Below are positions 1 through 4,688 of a stretch of DNA of 6,342 nt, piece after piece (within the stretch, counting starts at the first letter, position 1; every line of letters begins with the position of its first letter). This DNA is from Patescibacteria group bacterium (GTDB taxonomy: Bacteria; Patescibacteriota; Minisyncoccia; Moranbacterales; UBA1568), in assembly GCA_030916545.1 (NCBI GenBank), contig JAUPWI010000074.1, forward strand, positions 1-6,342, read 5' to 3'. The position numbers and the translations under genes are program-made. The notes under the pieces are model-generated. The model saw only the letters and a list, made by a program, of their open reading frames with translations, ran no database searches and was not told the DNA's origin.

Positions 1-1635
1 ATCATCGGTATCGCGCATACGCGCTGGGCGACACACGGGAAACCGTCCGAGAAGAACGCTCATCCGCATACGGATTGTGCCAGACAGGTCGCGGTGGTAC
101 ATAATGGCATCATCGAGAACTATCGAGAACTGAAGGAGGTGCTGGAAAAACAAGGGCATACCTTTCGATCTGAGACGGATACGGAAGTTATCGCGCATGT
201 CCTCGAGGAGGAGATGAAGGCTGACTCGTTCGAAGGGGCATTCGTCAAGACACTGAAGCGTCTCCGAGGTGCCTACGCTATTGTCGCGGTTTCCGCGGAG
301 CATCCGAAGATGATGCTCGCGGCCCGGCTTTCGAGTCCGCTCGTGCTCGGTATCGGGGAAGGTGAATCATTCCTTGCGTCCGACGTTTCGGCCCTGGTCG
401 GCGACGTGAAGCGGGTCGTGTATCTGGATGACGGTGAGATGGTGGTACTCGGGGAGGATGGATACGTCGTGAAGACGCTCGCGAATCGGAAACAGAAAAA
501 GGAAGAGATACCCCTCGAATGGGATCGGTCTCAGGCGGAGAGAGGAGGATTTCCTCATTTCATGCTGAAGGAGATTTTCGAGCAGCCGAAGAGTTTCGCC
601 GATGCGTTGCGCGGACGATTGATTCCTGAAGAAGGGCGGGCCCGGCTCGGAGGACTGCGGGCGGTGGAGAAGCGCTTACGATCCATTGATCGCGTCATCA
701 TCGTCTCATGCGGTACGTCGTACCATTCCGGACTGGTCGGCGAATATATGCTTGAAGAGTATGCTGGTATTCCGACGGAAGTCGAGATGGCTTCCGAATT
801 CCGGTATCGGAAACCCTTGCTTGGAAAGAAGACGCTTGTCGTCGCGATCTCACAGTCTGGGGAGACCGCGGATACCTTGGCGGCTATCCGGGAGGCGAAG
901 GAGAAAGGCGCCCTGACGATCGGTATCGTGAATGTCGTCGGCTCTTCGATTGCCCGGGAAACCGACGCCGGCGTGTATTGTCATGCGGGACCGGAAATCT
1001 CCGTCGCGTCGACGAAAGCGTTCACTTCGCAGCTCGCCGTACTCACACTTCTGTCATTGTATCTGGGTCGGCAGCGCGGATTATCTCTCGTACTGGGACA
1101 GCGCATCATCAAGGAGCTTCTGCTTGTGCCTCGACATATGGAACGCATATTGGAACAGGCACCAGTAATCAAGAAACTGGCCAAGAAGTACGCGAAGCAA
1201 TCACACTATCTCTATCTCGGTCGGAAGTACAACTATCCGAATGCGCTCGAGGGCGCCTTGAAAATAAAGGAGATCGCCTATGTACCGGCGCAGGGCTATC
1301 CGACGGGAGAGATGAAACATGGGCCGATCGCTCTCATCGATCCTTCCGTGATGGCGGTCATGATGGTACCGCAGGACAGCGTGTATGAGAAGAATATGAG
1401 CGGCATGCAGGAGGTGCTCGCCCGCGGAAGTCGGGTACTCGCGATCGGAACCGAAGGTGATGCCGGATTGGCCAAGCAGGCGACGGACACACTTCTGCTT
1501 CCGAAGACGCTCGAAATGCTTTCGCCGACGCTCGCCGTGATTCCTCTGCAGTTGTTCGCCTATTTCGTCGCCGTGGAGCGCGGTTATGATATCGATCAGC
1601 CGAGGAATCTCGCCAAGTCGGTGACGGTAGAATGA
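1..1635 (+). CDS. glmS: Glutamine--fructose-6-phosphate aminotransferase (isomerizing), 5'-truncated by the window
   Basis: Converts fructose-6-phosphate and glutamine to glucosamine-6-phosphate, the cytoplasmic entry step to UDP-GlcNAc and peptidoglycan. The frame is open from base 1, giving 544 codons before TGA; family members are about 600-610 residues, so roughly 65-70 N-terminal residues, including the catalytic Cys of the glutaminase domain, lie outside the window. Window residue numbers: the glutaminase part has TRWATHG (8-14) and HNGIIEN (34-40). The two sugar-isomerase (SIS) domains follow, with SCGTS (236-240), SQSGET (284-289), STKAFTSQ, ALEGALKIKEI and HGPIALI. The C-terminal signature DQPRNLAKSVTVE (532-544) is complete. 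The in-frame GTG at 94 is inside the conserved glutaminase domain and is not the start. No clear intrinsic terminator follows; the spacer downstream is filled with hairpin repeats. No truncation or missing motif is seen in the visible part. Identification is very secure. Confidence 0.98.
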   Translation: MIGIAHTRWATHGKPSEKNAHPHTDCARQVAVVHNGIIENYRELKEVLEKQGHTFRSETDTEVIAHVLEEEMKADSFEGAFVKTLKRLRGAYAIVAVSAEHPKMMLAARLSSPLVLGIGEGESFLASDVSALVGDVKRVVYLDDGEMVVLGEDGYVVKTLANRKQKKEEIPLEWDRSQAERGGFPHFMLKEIFEQPKSFADALRGRLIPEEGRARLGGLRAVEKRLRSIDRVIIVSCGTSYHSGLVGEYMLEEYAGIPTEVEMASEFRYRKPLLGKKTLVVAISQSGETADTLAAIREAKEKGALTIGIVNVVGSSIARETDAGVYCHAGPEISVASTKAFTSQLAVLTLLSLYLGRQRGLSLVLGQRIIKELLLVPRHMERILEQAPVIKKLAKKYAKQSHYLYLGRKYNYPNALEGALKIKEIAYVPAQGYPTGEMKHGPIALIDPSVMAVMMVPQDSVYEKNMSGMQEVLARGSRVLAIGTEGDAGLAKQATDTLLLPKTLEMLSPTLAVIPLQLFAYFVAVERGYDIDQPRNLAKSVTVE

Positions 1636-1670
1636 GAAATCGTCGGAGTCGCTTTTTTGATGAAGGGAGT

Positions 1671-1743
1671 GATATGGAGAGAAATTTTTTTCTCGCGATG
1701 TGTTCAGAAACACCAGCATCAAAAAAAGATTTCTCTCCATATC
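1671..1743. repeat. Long hairpin repeat, copy 1 (15-bp perfect arms)
   Basis: The left arm GATATGGAGAGAAAT (1671-1685) and the right arm ATTTCTCTCCATATC (1729-1743) are perfect reverse complements. Pairing continues inward through a T-run (1686-1691) against an A-run (1721-1727). The centre is a small hairpin, GTGTT (1700-1704) / AACAC (1709-1713), with loop CAGA. The core has TTTTCTCGC on the left and GCATCAAAAAAAG on the right, and both are matched in the copy at 4480-4566, whose arms differ completely in sequence. It lies 35 bases after the glmS stop, so it may also protect or end the glmS transcript. Whether it is a mobile repeat or a structured RNA cannot be decided from one window. Confidence 0.85.
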
Positions 1744-1758
1744 GCGAAGTATGTGGGG

Positions 1759-1826
1759 GATACGGATGGGTGACGTACCGAGAAGTATGAGCATCGAAAA
1801 AAATTTCTCTCTGCATCCTCAGTATC
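1759..1826. repeat. Degraded relative of the long hairpin repeat (copy 3)
   Basis: This has the same right-hand core as the other two copies, GCATCGAAAAAAA (1791-1803). Just before it is a central hairpin CGTAC (1774-1778) / GTATG (1785-1789), with one G-U pair and the loop CGAGAA; the equivalent six bases are TCAGAA and TCGGAA in the other copies. Outer pairing is GATAC-GGATG (1759-1768) against CATCC (1814-1818) and GTATC (1822-1826), with a 3-base bulge. The left inner strand (the T-rich part) is missing, so this reads as a decayed or partial copy. The assignment rests on a short similarity and is tentative. Confidence 0.45.
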
Positions 1827-1878
1827 TCTCTCTCAAATCTCACTGCCAGAGAGAAGTAAGTATCTATCTCAAATCTCA
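1821..1878. repeat. Pyrimidine-rich direct repeat, two units
   Basis: Unit 1 at 1821-1842 (AGTATCTCTCTCTC followed by AAATCTCA) and unit 2 at 1859-1878 (AGTATCTATCTC followed by AAATCTCA) match except for a two-base length difference and one nearby change. They start 38 bases apart. The segment between them contains AGAGAGAAG, which could pair with the TCTCTC runs. No function is evident. It may have arisen by slippage next to the hairpin repeats. Confidence 0.6.
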
Positions 1879-1923
1879 TGTCGAGGGAAAACGAGAGAAT
1901 TTCAAAAAAGGAAGGAGCGAGGA

Positions 1924-1953
1924 TTGGAGGGAAGCGAGGTTTTGGGGTAGAAT
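1924..1953 (+). promoter_or_regulatory. Possible promoter for the exonuclease-PAP2-folD run
   Basis: A -10-like TAGAAT (1948-1953, one mismatch to TATAAT) lies 18 bases after a weak -35-like TTGGAG (1924-1929). Transcription would begin near 1960, about 24 bases before the ATG at 1984. The -35 match is poor, so this is only a candidate. No ribosome binding site is seen before the ATG. Confidence 0.3.
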
Positions 1954-1983
1954 GCCCTATGTTATGAAATAACCGTTTCTGAT

Positions 1984-2664
1984 ATGCTCCGCACGATTAT
2001 TCCAGAGTATCTGCCGCTTGAGCGACCGCTCATTATCTTCGATCTTGAAACGACCGGACTGACGGCCGGTGAGGACCATATCATCGAGATCGCATATGAG
2101 AAGATCCTGCCGAACGGGGAAATCGTCGAGTACTGCCAACGCTTGAATCCGGGACGTCCGATACCAGCGGTAGCCACGAGTATCAATGGGATTCGCGATG
2201 AGGACGTGAAGGATATGCCGAGTTTCGCCTCGCTGTGCTTCGAACTCTGGAACGCGTTTGATGGAGCGGATGTGGGTGGATTCAATATTACTGGATTTGA
2301 TCTGCCATTTCTTAAGGGTGAGTTTGCTGCAGTAGGGAAGAATTTCGATTATTCCGGGAAAAAAGTTCTGGACGCGAAGGTTCTGTATCACAAGATGGAA
2401 GCGCGGGATATGATGACGCCGCGTACCCTGTCGGCTGCGTGCAAGCTGTACTGCGGACGGGAGCATGTGAGCGCCCACACTGGTGCCGGGGACGTGCGCA
2501 CGACCGTTGAGATCCTAGAAAAACAGCTGGAAAAATACCCGGAATTCCGGGACTGGAACTATATCGCGGAGCTGCATGGCAACAAGAGGCTTCTTGAATC
2601 GGTAAAGACCGAGCATGCCCCGTTGGTCACTCTGCCTGTACAATCGACGGGGACGCTTTTTTAG
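1984..2664 (+). CDS. DnaQ-like 3'-5' exonuclease (DEDDh family)
   Basis: 226-residue protein with a single RNase H-fold exonuclease domain that hydrolyses DNA or RNA from the 3' end with two metal ions. All DEDDh acidic positions are visible: FDLETTGL gives D20 and E22, the GFNITGFDLPFL segment gives D106, and HTGAGD gives H165 and D170. The NPGRPIP...INGIRDEDV segment (55-75) is typical of the stand-alone exonuclease and PolC/epsilon-type group. There is no polymerase, helicase or GIY-YIG fusion. Known relatives act as proofreading subunits or in repair and RNA turnover, and the sequence does not say which applies here. The ATG at 1984 leaves a short N-terminus before the first motif, and a nearby ATG at 1966 runs straight into a stop. 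No Shine-Dalgarno motif is seen. It is first in a close run with the PAP2 gene and folD. Confidence 0.9.
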   Translation: MLRTIIPEYLPLERPLIIFDLETTGLTAGEDHIIEIAYEKILPNGEIVEYCQRLNPGRPIPAVATSINGIRDEDVKDMPSFASLCFELWNAFDGADVGGFNITGFDLPFLKGEFAAVGKNFDYSGKKVLDAKVLYHKMEARDMMTPRTLSAACKLYCGREHVSAHTGAGDVRTTVEILEKQLEKYPEFRDWNYIAELHGNKRLLESVKTEHAPLVTLPVQSTGTLF

Positions 2665-2674
2665 CATCTGTCCT

Positions 2675-3166
2675 ATGGAAAAACAGCTTATTCTCTTCGG
2701 AGCTCAGCACTTGTATCTGGCTATCGCGATCTCAGCGGGAATTTTCGTGTACTCTAGACCGAAGGAGCTCCGTCTGAAGCTGCTTCTCTCCTTGGTGATC
2801 GCGTTTCCGCTCACGTATCTGGTCGCAAAGATCGGGAGTGCCTTTTTTGAGAGCCCGCGTCCGTTCGTACTTTCGGGAATCCCTCCGCTTCTTCCTCATG
2901 CGGCCGATAATGGTTTCCCGTCGGATCACACACTCCTCTCCGCGGCCTGTGCGGCTTTGATCTTGTGGAGCGGGAAGAGACTGGGAATCGTGCTCATGGG
3001 AGCGGCTTTTCTCGTCGGGTATGCGCGCGTGCTCGCGGGCGTGCACCACCCGGTGGATGTCATCGGGAGCATGGTAATTGCAACCGGAGTAGCCTGGGTA
3101 GTGTGGCGGTATGTGGTACCGAGGGTGCTGGGGAGGTATTTTTCGGAGAAAATGGATAAATCGTAG
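2675..3166 (+). CDS. PAP2-family phosphatase, possibly undecaprenyl-diphosphatase (BcrC/YbjG-like)
   Basis: 163-residue membrane protein of the PAP2 (acid phosphatase/vanadium haloperoxidase) family. The motifs are K52 with R62-P63 (nine residues between rather than the classic six), P82-S83-D84-H85 (PSDH in place of PSGH), and R118...H124...D128 (AR x5 H x3 D). H85 and H124 would be the catalytic pair. About four to five hydrophobic segments are visible (roughly 10-26, 36-55, 88-98, 103-118 and 127-145). There is no cleavable signal peptide. Members dephosphorylate lipid pyrophosphates or phosphatidate; the small size and PSDH motif suggest recycling of the cell-wall lipid carrier, but this is inference. 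The start is the ATG 10 bases after the exonuclease stop, since the longer frame from 2615 would overlap the exonuclease. No ribosome binding site is visible. folD follows after 13 bases. Confidence 0.88.
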   Translation: MEKQLILFGAQHLYLAIAISAGIFVYSRPKELRLKLLLSLVIAFPLTYLVAKIGSAFFESPRPFVLSGIPPLLPHAADNGFPSDHTLLSAACAALILWSGKRLGIVLMGAAFLVGYARVLAGVHHPVDVIGSMVIATGVAWVVWRYVVPRVLGRYFSEKMDKS

Positions 3167-3179
3167 TGTTTCAGAGCGT

Positions 3180-4028
3180 ATGCAGTTGTTGCGCGGAAAA
3201 CTGGTGGCTGATCGAATTCATGTCGAAATTCGAGAACGAGTCGGTCAATTGTCGGTCCAACCGAAGTTGGCCGCGATTCTCGTGGGGGATAATCCTGCTT
3301 CGCATTTGTACGTGAGTCTTAAGGAGAAGGAGGCGAAGATGGACGGAATAGCCTTCGAGAAACACCTGTTCGTTCCGGGTGCCGGGGAAGATGAGGTCGT
3401 GTCGATGATCGCACGACTGAATGACGATGTGAGTGTGCATGGAATCCTGATTCAGTTGCCGTTGCCGAAGGGATTCGATACAGATCGTATCGTCGGGTCG
3501 GTTGATCCGGAGAAGGACGCGGATGGGTTCCATGCCAGGAATATCTCGGCTTTTTTGGACGGAGATGTTTCCCGGATTCCCGTTTTTCCCGAGGCACTTA
3601 TCGAAATGCTGCTTTCGAGCCAGCAGCCGCTTGCGGGACAGTCGGCGCTCTTGGTCGTGAACTCCGAGCATTTCGGCCGGGTGATGCTGAAAGCTTGTGA
3701 AAATCAGGGTCTTGTCGGACGGCTTGTCTCTTCGGAACGGCTGCTCGCGGAAACGGAGATGACACTTGAGGCCCGGGTAATCATGAGTGCGTGCGGTATT
3801 CCGGGTCTGATCAGGAGGGCGAATATTCTCCCGAATGCCATAATCATCGATGGTGGAATCGCGAAGGATGAAACGGGTAAGACGGTCGGTGATGTCGATA
3901 GTGAGAGCATGATGAACGAAACAGGATTCCTTTCTCCGGTTCCGGGAGGTGTCGGGCCAATCACCATCGCCTGCCTGCTTCGGAAAGTGGTCACCTTAGC
4001 GACAGAGAAGCAAAAACACCCGGCGTAA
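3180..4028 (+). CDS. folD: FolD-like methylenetetrahydrofolate dehydrogenase/cyclohydrolase with an atypical cofactor-binding half
   Basis: 282 residues, normal length for FolD, which interconverts 5,10-methylene-, 5,10-methenyl- and 10-formyl-tetrahydrofolate using NAD(P). The catalytic half is intact: SHLYVSLKEKEAKMDGI gives Y44 and K48, HGILIQLPLP gives Q92, and KDADGFH gives D115. The C-terminal PVPGGVGPIT (253-262) and IDGGI...GKTVGDVD segments are also typical. The middle differs: the usual PCTPxG reads PVFPEA (134-139), the usual G-R-S/G-x-x-V-G-x-P dinucleotide signature reads NSEHFGRVM (161-169), and the usual T-x-C-H-S-x-T is replaced by SSERL. Activity or cofactor use may therefore be altered. 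The ATG at 3180 fits the family N-terminus; the frame is open further upstream but only inside the PAP2 gene. The stop codon lies in the loop of the terminator. It is last in the exonuclease-PAP2-folD run. Confidence 0.92.
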   Translation: MQLLRGKLVADRIHVEIRERVGQLSVQPKLAAILVGDNPASHLYVSLKEKEAKMDGIAFEKHLFVPGAGEDEVVSMIARLNDDVSVHGILIQLPLPKGFDTDRIVGSVDPEKDADGFHARNISAFLDGDVSRIPVFPEALIEMLLSSQQPLAGQSALLVVNSEHFGRVMLKACENQGLVGRLVSSERLLAETEMTLEARVIMSACGIPGLIRRANILPNAIIIDGGIAKDETGKTVGDVDSESMMNETGFLSPVPGGVGPITIACLLRKVVTLATEKQKHPA

Positions 4029-4044
4029 TCCGGGTGTTTTTTTT
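4012..4044. terminator. Strong bidirectional intrinsic terminator between folD and tRNA-Leu
   Basis: A perfect 12-bp stem, AAAAACACCCGG (4012-4023) and CCGGGTGTTTTT (4030-4041), encloses the loop CGTAAT, and eight T's run from 4037 to 4044. The folD stop TAA (4026-4028) is inside the loop. On the opposite strand the A-run becomes a T-run, so the same hairpin can end the leftward transcript 15 bases after tRNA-Leu. It suits two convergent units. Confidence 0.93.
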
Positions 4045-4058
4045 GCCTGTAGATTCAG

Positions 4059-4141
4059 TGCCGCGGGAGAGACTCGAACTCTCATGATATCGCTATCGCG
4101 GGATTTTGAGTCCCGTATGTCTACCATTCCATCACCGCGGC
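4059..4141 (-). tRNA. tRNA-Leu(CAA)
   Basis: 83-nt class II tRNA reading UUG. Acceptor stem GCCGCGG/CCGCGGC with discriminator A73; D-arm ATG...CAT with GG in the loop; anticodon stem CGGGA/TCCCG with loop CTCAAAA, giving anticodon CAA. The variable arm is 15 nt with a GATA/TATC stem, and the T-arm is GAGAG/CTCTC with loop TTCGAGT. The base after A73 begins CTG, so CCA is not encoded and must be added. The 5' end lies 6 nt downstream of the GIY-YIG stop on the same strand with no separate promoter seen, so it is probably released from a longer transcript. Its first 31 nt recur, interrupted, at 4394-4462. Confidence 0.95.
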
Positions 4142-4147
4142 TCTTCT

Positions 4148-4369
4148 TTATAACGTATCAAGATATGCCCTACCCTGTCCACTTTTGAGGAATTTTTCAC
4201 GAAACCTTGCTGATTGGTAATCGGGAAAAGTTTCGATATGTAAGACCAGGAAAGGGGCGAATGCTCGTTTGTTTTTTGTATGTTCCGCAAATCTTTTTTT
4301 AAAATCATTCGTTATGCCGACATAACGGTATTTTTTCAGTCGACTCTGAATGACGTACACAGTAATCAC
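4148..4369 (-). CDS. Small stand-alone GIY-YIG nuclease-domain protein
   Basis: About 73 residues from the GTG at 4369, or 70 from the GTG at 4360. This single GIY-YIG domain starts ITVYVIQS...YRYVGITNDFKKRF. Numbering from the 70-residue form, the family positions are V1-Y2-V3, Y13-V14-G15, R23 (the conserved Arg), EH at 26-27 and the catalytic Glu in ARFREKFLK (E55). The C-terminal FLKSGQGRAYL matches the YhbQ/UPF0213-type group. The GIY-YIG fold cuts DNA with one metal ion; the role of these tiny proteins is not established. The GTG at 4369 gives the family's usual three or four residues before VYV. AGAGGA lies at a better distance (10 nt) from the GTG at 4360, so the start is uncertain. 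The frame stays open upstream into the tRNA fragment and hairpin repeat (to 4636), but that part is not protein-like. It sits between a tRNA-Leu 5' fragment and the intact tRNA-Leu, suggesting a mobile cassette. Confidence 0.82.
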   Translation of the reverse strand: MITVYVIQSRLKKYRYVGITNDFKKRFAEHTKNKRAFAPFLVLHIETFPDYQSARFREKFLKSGQGRAYLDTL

Positions 4370-4401
4370 ATCCTCTCGCTTACTCTTTATTGTTCCCGTA
4401 T

Positions 4402-4420
4402 GGTCGTCTGAGGCGACCAA
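4402..4420 (-). repeat. 19-nt palindromic insert 2 in the tRNA fragment
   Basis: In tRNA direction it reads TTGGTCGCCTCAGACGACC, with stem GGTCG/CGACC and a 7-base loop; one more pair forms with the flanking A-T. It splits the 3' strand of the D-stem between tRNA nt 23 and 24. It shares CGCCTC with the other insert, read on the opposite strand, and has the same length, so the two are probably related. Confidence 0.75.
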
Positions 4421-4427
4421 GTCTACC

Positions 4428-4446
4428 TTTACCCGCCTCTGGCGGG
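4428..4446 (+). repeat. 19-nt palindromic insert 1 in the tRNA fragment
   Basis: On the + strand it reads TTTACCCGCCTCTGGCGGG, with a 6-bp stem CCCGCC/GGCGGG and loop TCT. It lies in the D-loop of the fragment, between tRNA nt 16 and 17. It has the same length as the insert at 4402-4420 and the same TT start and CGCCTC core, but in opposite orientation. Confidence 0.75.
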
Positions 4447-4479
4447 ATTCCATCACCGCGGCTTTTTTTACGAGAAGAT

Positions 4480-4566
4480 TGATCGGAACAGGAAAGCAAC
4501 CATTTTCTTCGCTGCATGTTCGGAAACATGGGGCATCAGAAAAAGCTTGCTTTCCCGTTCCGATCA
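4480..4566. repeat. Long hairpin repeat, copy 2 (20-bp arms)
   Basis: The left arm at 4480-4499 (TGATCGGAACAGGAAAGCAA) pairs with 4547-4566 with a single G-U type mismatch. Further in, TTTTCT (4503-4508) pairs with AGAAAA (4538-4543). The tip is CATGTT (4515-4520) / AACATG (4525-4530) with loop CGGA. The core elements TTTTCTTCGC and GCATCAGAAAAAG match copy 1 at 1671-1743 although the arms have no sequence in common. In the leftward transcript it would fold in the leader, between the likely promoter and the tRNA fragment. Confidence 0.88.
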
Positions 4567-4607
4567 CATCAGTATATCGAACAGATTCTGATATGCAAGC
4601 CTCTCTC

Positions 4608-4636
4608 AGCATAGGAAATTGAAGTGTGGCTGTCAA
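4608..4636 (-). promoter_or_regulatory. Likely promoter for the GIY-YIG/tRNA-Leu unit
   Basis: On the - strand a perfect -35 TTGACA (4636-4631) is followed after exactly 17 bases by TATGCT (4613-4608, four of six to TATAAT). Transcription would begin near 4601 and run through hairpin copy 2, the tRNA fragment, the nuclease gene and tRNA-Leu to the terminator at 4012-4041, about 590 nt in all. It interleaves with the parA promoter. Confidence 0.6.
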
Positions 4637-4647
4637 TCAGATATACT
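4619..4647 (+). promoter_or_regulatory. Likely parA promoter
   Basis: TTGAAG (4619-4624) and TATACT (4642-4647) are separated by exactly 17 bases. The start would be near 4654, giving a leader of about 35 nt before the parA ATG. No Shine-Dalgarno motif is seen in that leader. The element overlaps the leftward promoter at 4608-4636, so the two probably compete for RNA polymerase. Confidence 0.65.
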
Positions 4648-4688
4648 GTATGAGTGCAGAAAAACTTCTCTCTCCGTGATAATGTAAT

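Larger units (their letters stand above)
1636..1983. other. Non-coding repeat-rich spacer between glmS and the exonuclease gene
   Basis: This 348-base gap holds no convincing gene. It contains a long perfect-arm hairpin (1671-1743), a degraded relative (1759-1826), a pyrimidine-rich direct repeat (1821-1842 and 1859-1878), and a possible promoter near its right end. The stretch 1645-1656 (GAGTCGCTTTTTT) has a T-run but I see no proper stem before it, so it is not called as a terminator. A + strand frame at 1700-1972 is open but reads through the repeats and resembles nothing known. Confidence 0.75.
4394..4462 (-). pseudogene. tRNA-Leu 5' fragment (nt 1-31) interrupted by two 19-nt hairpins
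   Basis: In tRNA direction, all 31 first bases of the intact tRNA-Leu are present in order and unchanged: nt 1-16 (GCCGCGGTGATGGAAT, 4462-4447), nt 17-23 (GGTAGAC, 4427-4421) and nt 24-31 (ATACGGGA, 4401-4394). Between nt 16 and 17 there are 19 extra bases (4428-4446), and between nt 23 and 24 there are 19 more (4402-4420). Each insert is a hairpin. The match ends at nt 31, the last base of the 5' strand of the anticodon stem. After that the sequence (ACAATAAAG) departs from the anticodon loop CTCAAAA. The insertions break the D-loop and D-stem, so this cannot fold as a tRNA. One base beyond nt 1 also matches. Confidence 0.9.

Noticed and set aside
1645..1656. Intrinsic terminator directly after glmS
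   Set aside because: There is a six-base T-run but no stable GC stem in front of it.
1201..1879. Long - strand open frames over the end of glmS
   Set aside because: They are antisense to a fully conserved glmS sequence and show no domain of their own.
1700..1972. Open + strand frame of 90 codons in the glmS spacer
   Set aside because: It starts inside hairpin copy 1, its sequence follows the repeats, and the peptide is rich in Arg, Ser and Lys with no recognisable domain. It is best read as an open frame by chance.
4126..4463. 17-bp direct repeat (4126-4142 and 4447-4463) as attL/attR of an integrase-type island
   Set aside because: The repeat is the tRNA 5' end, the enclosed segment is only ~320 bases, and there is no integrase. 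Integrase islands usually duplicate the tRNA 3' end. The longer interrupted 31-nt match explains it better.
4516..4529. TGTTCGGAAACA-type tip of the hairpins as parS sites near parAB
   Set aside because: The parS consensus has 16 bases with a central CACGTG. The hairpin tips lack that centre, and one copy lies far from parAB after glmS. The likeness is limited to the TGTT and AAACA ends.
4370..4636. N-terminal extension of the GIY-YIG frame up to 162 residues
   Set aside because: The extra part translates the tRNA fragment, its two hairpins and long hairpin copy 2. A related peptide even appears on the other strand because of the inverted repeat. The conserved domain needs only the last ~73 residues.
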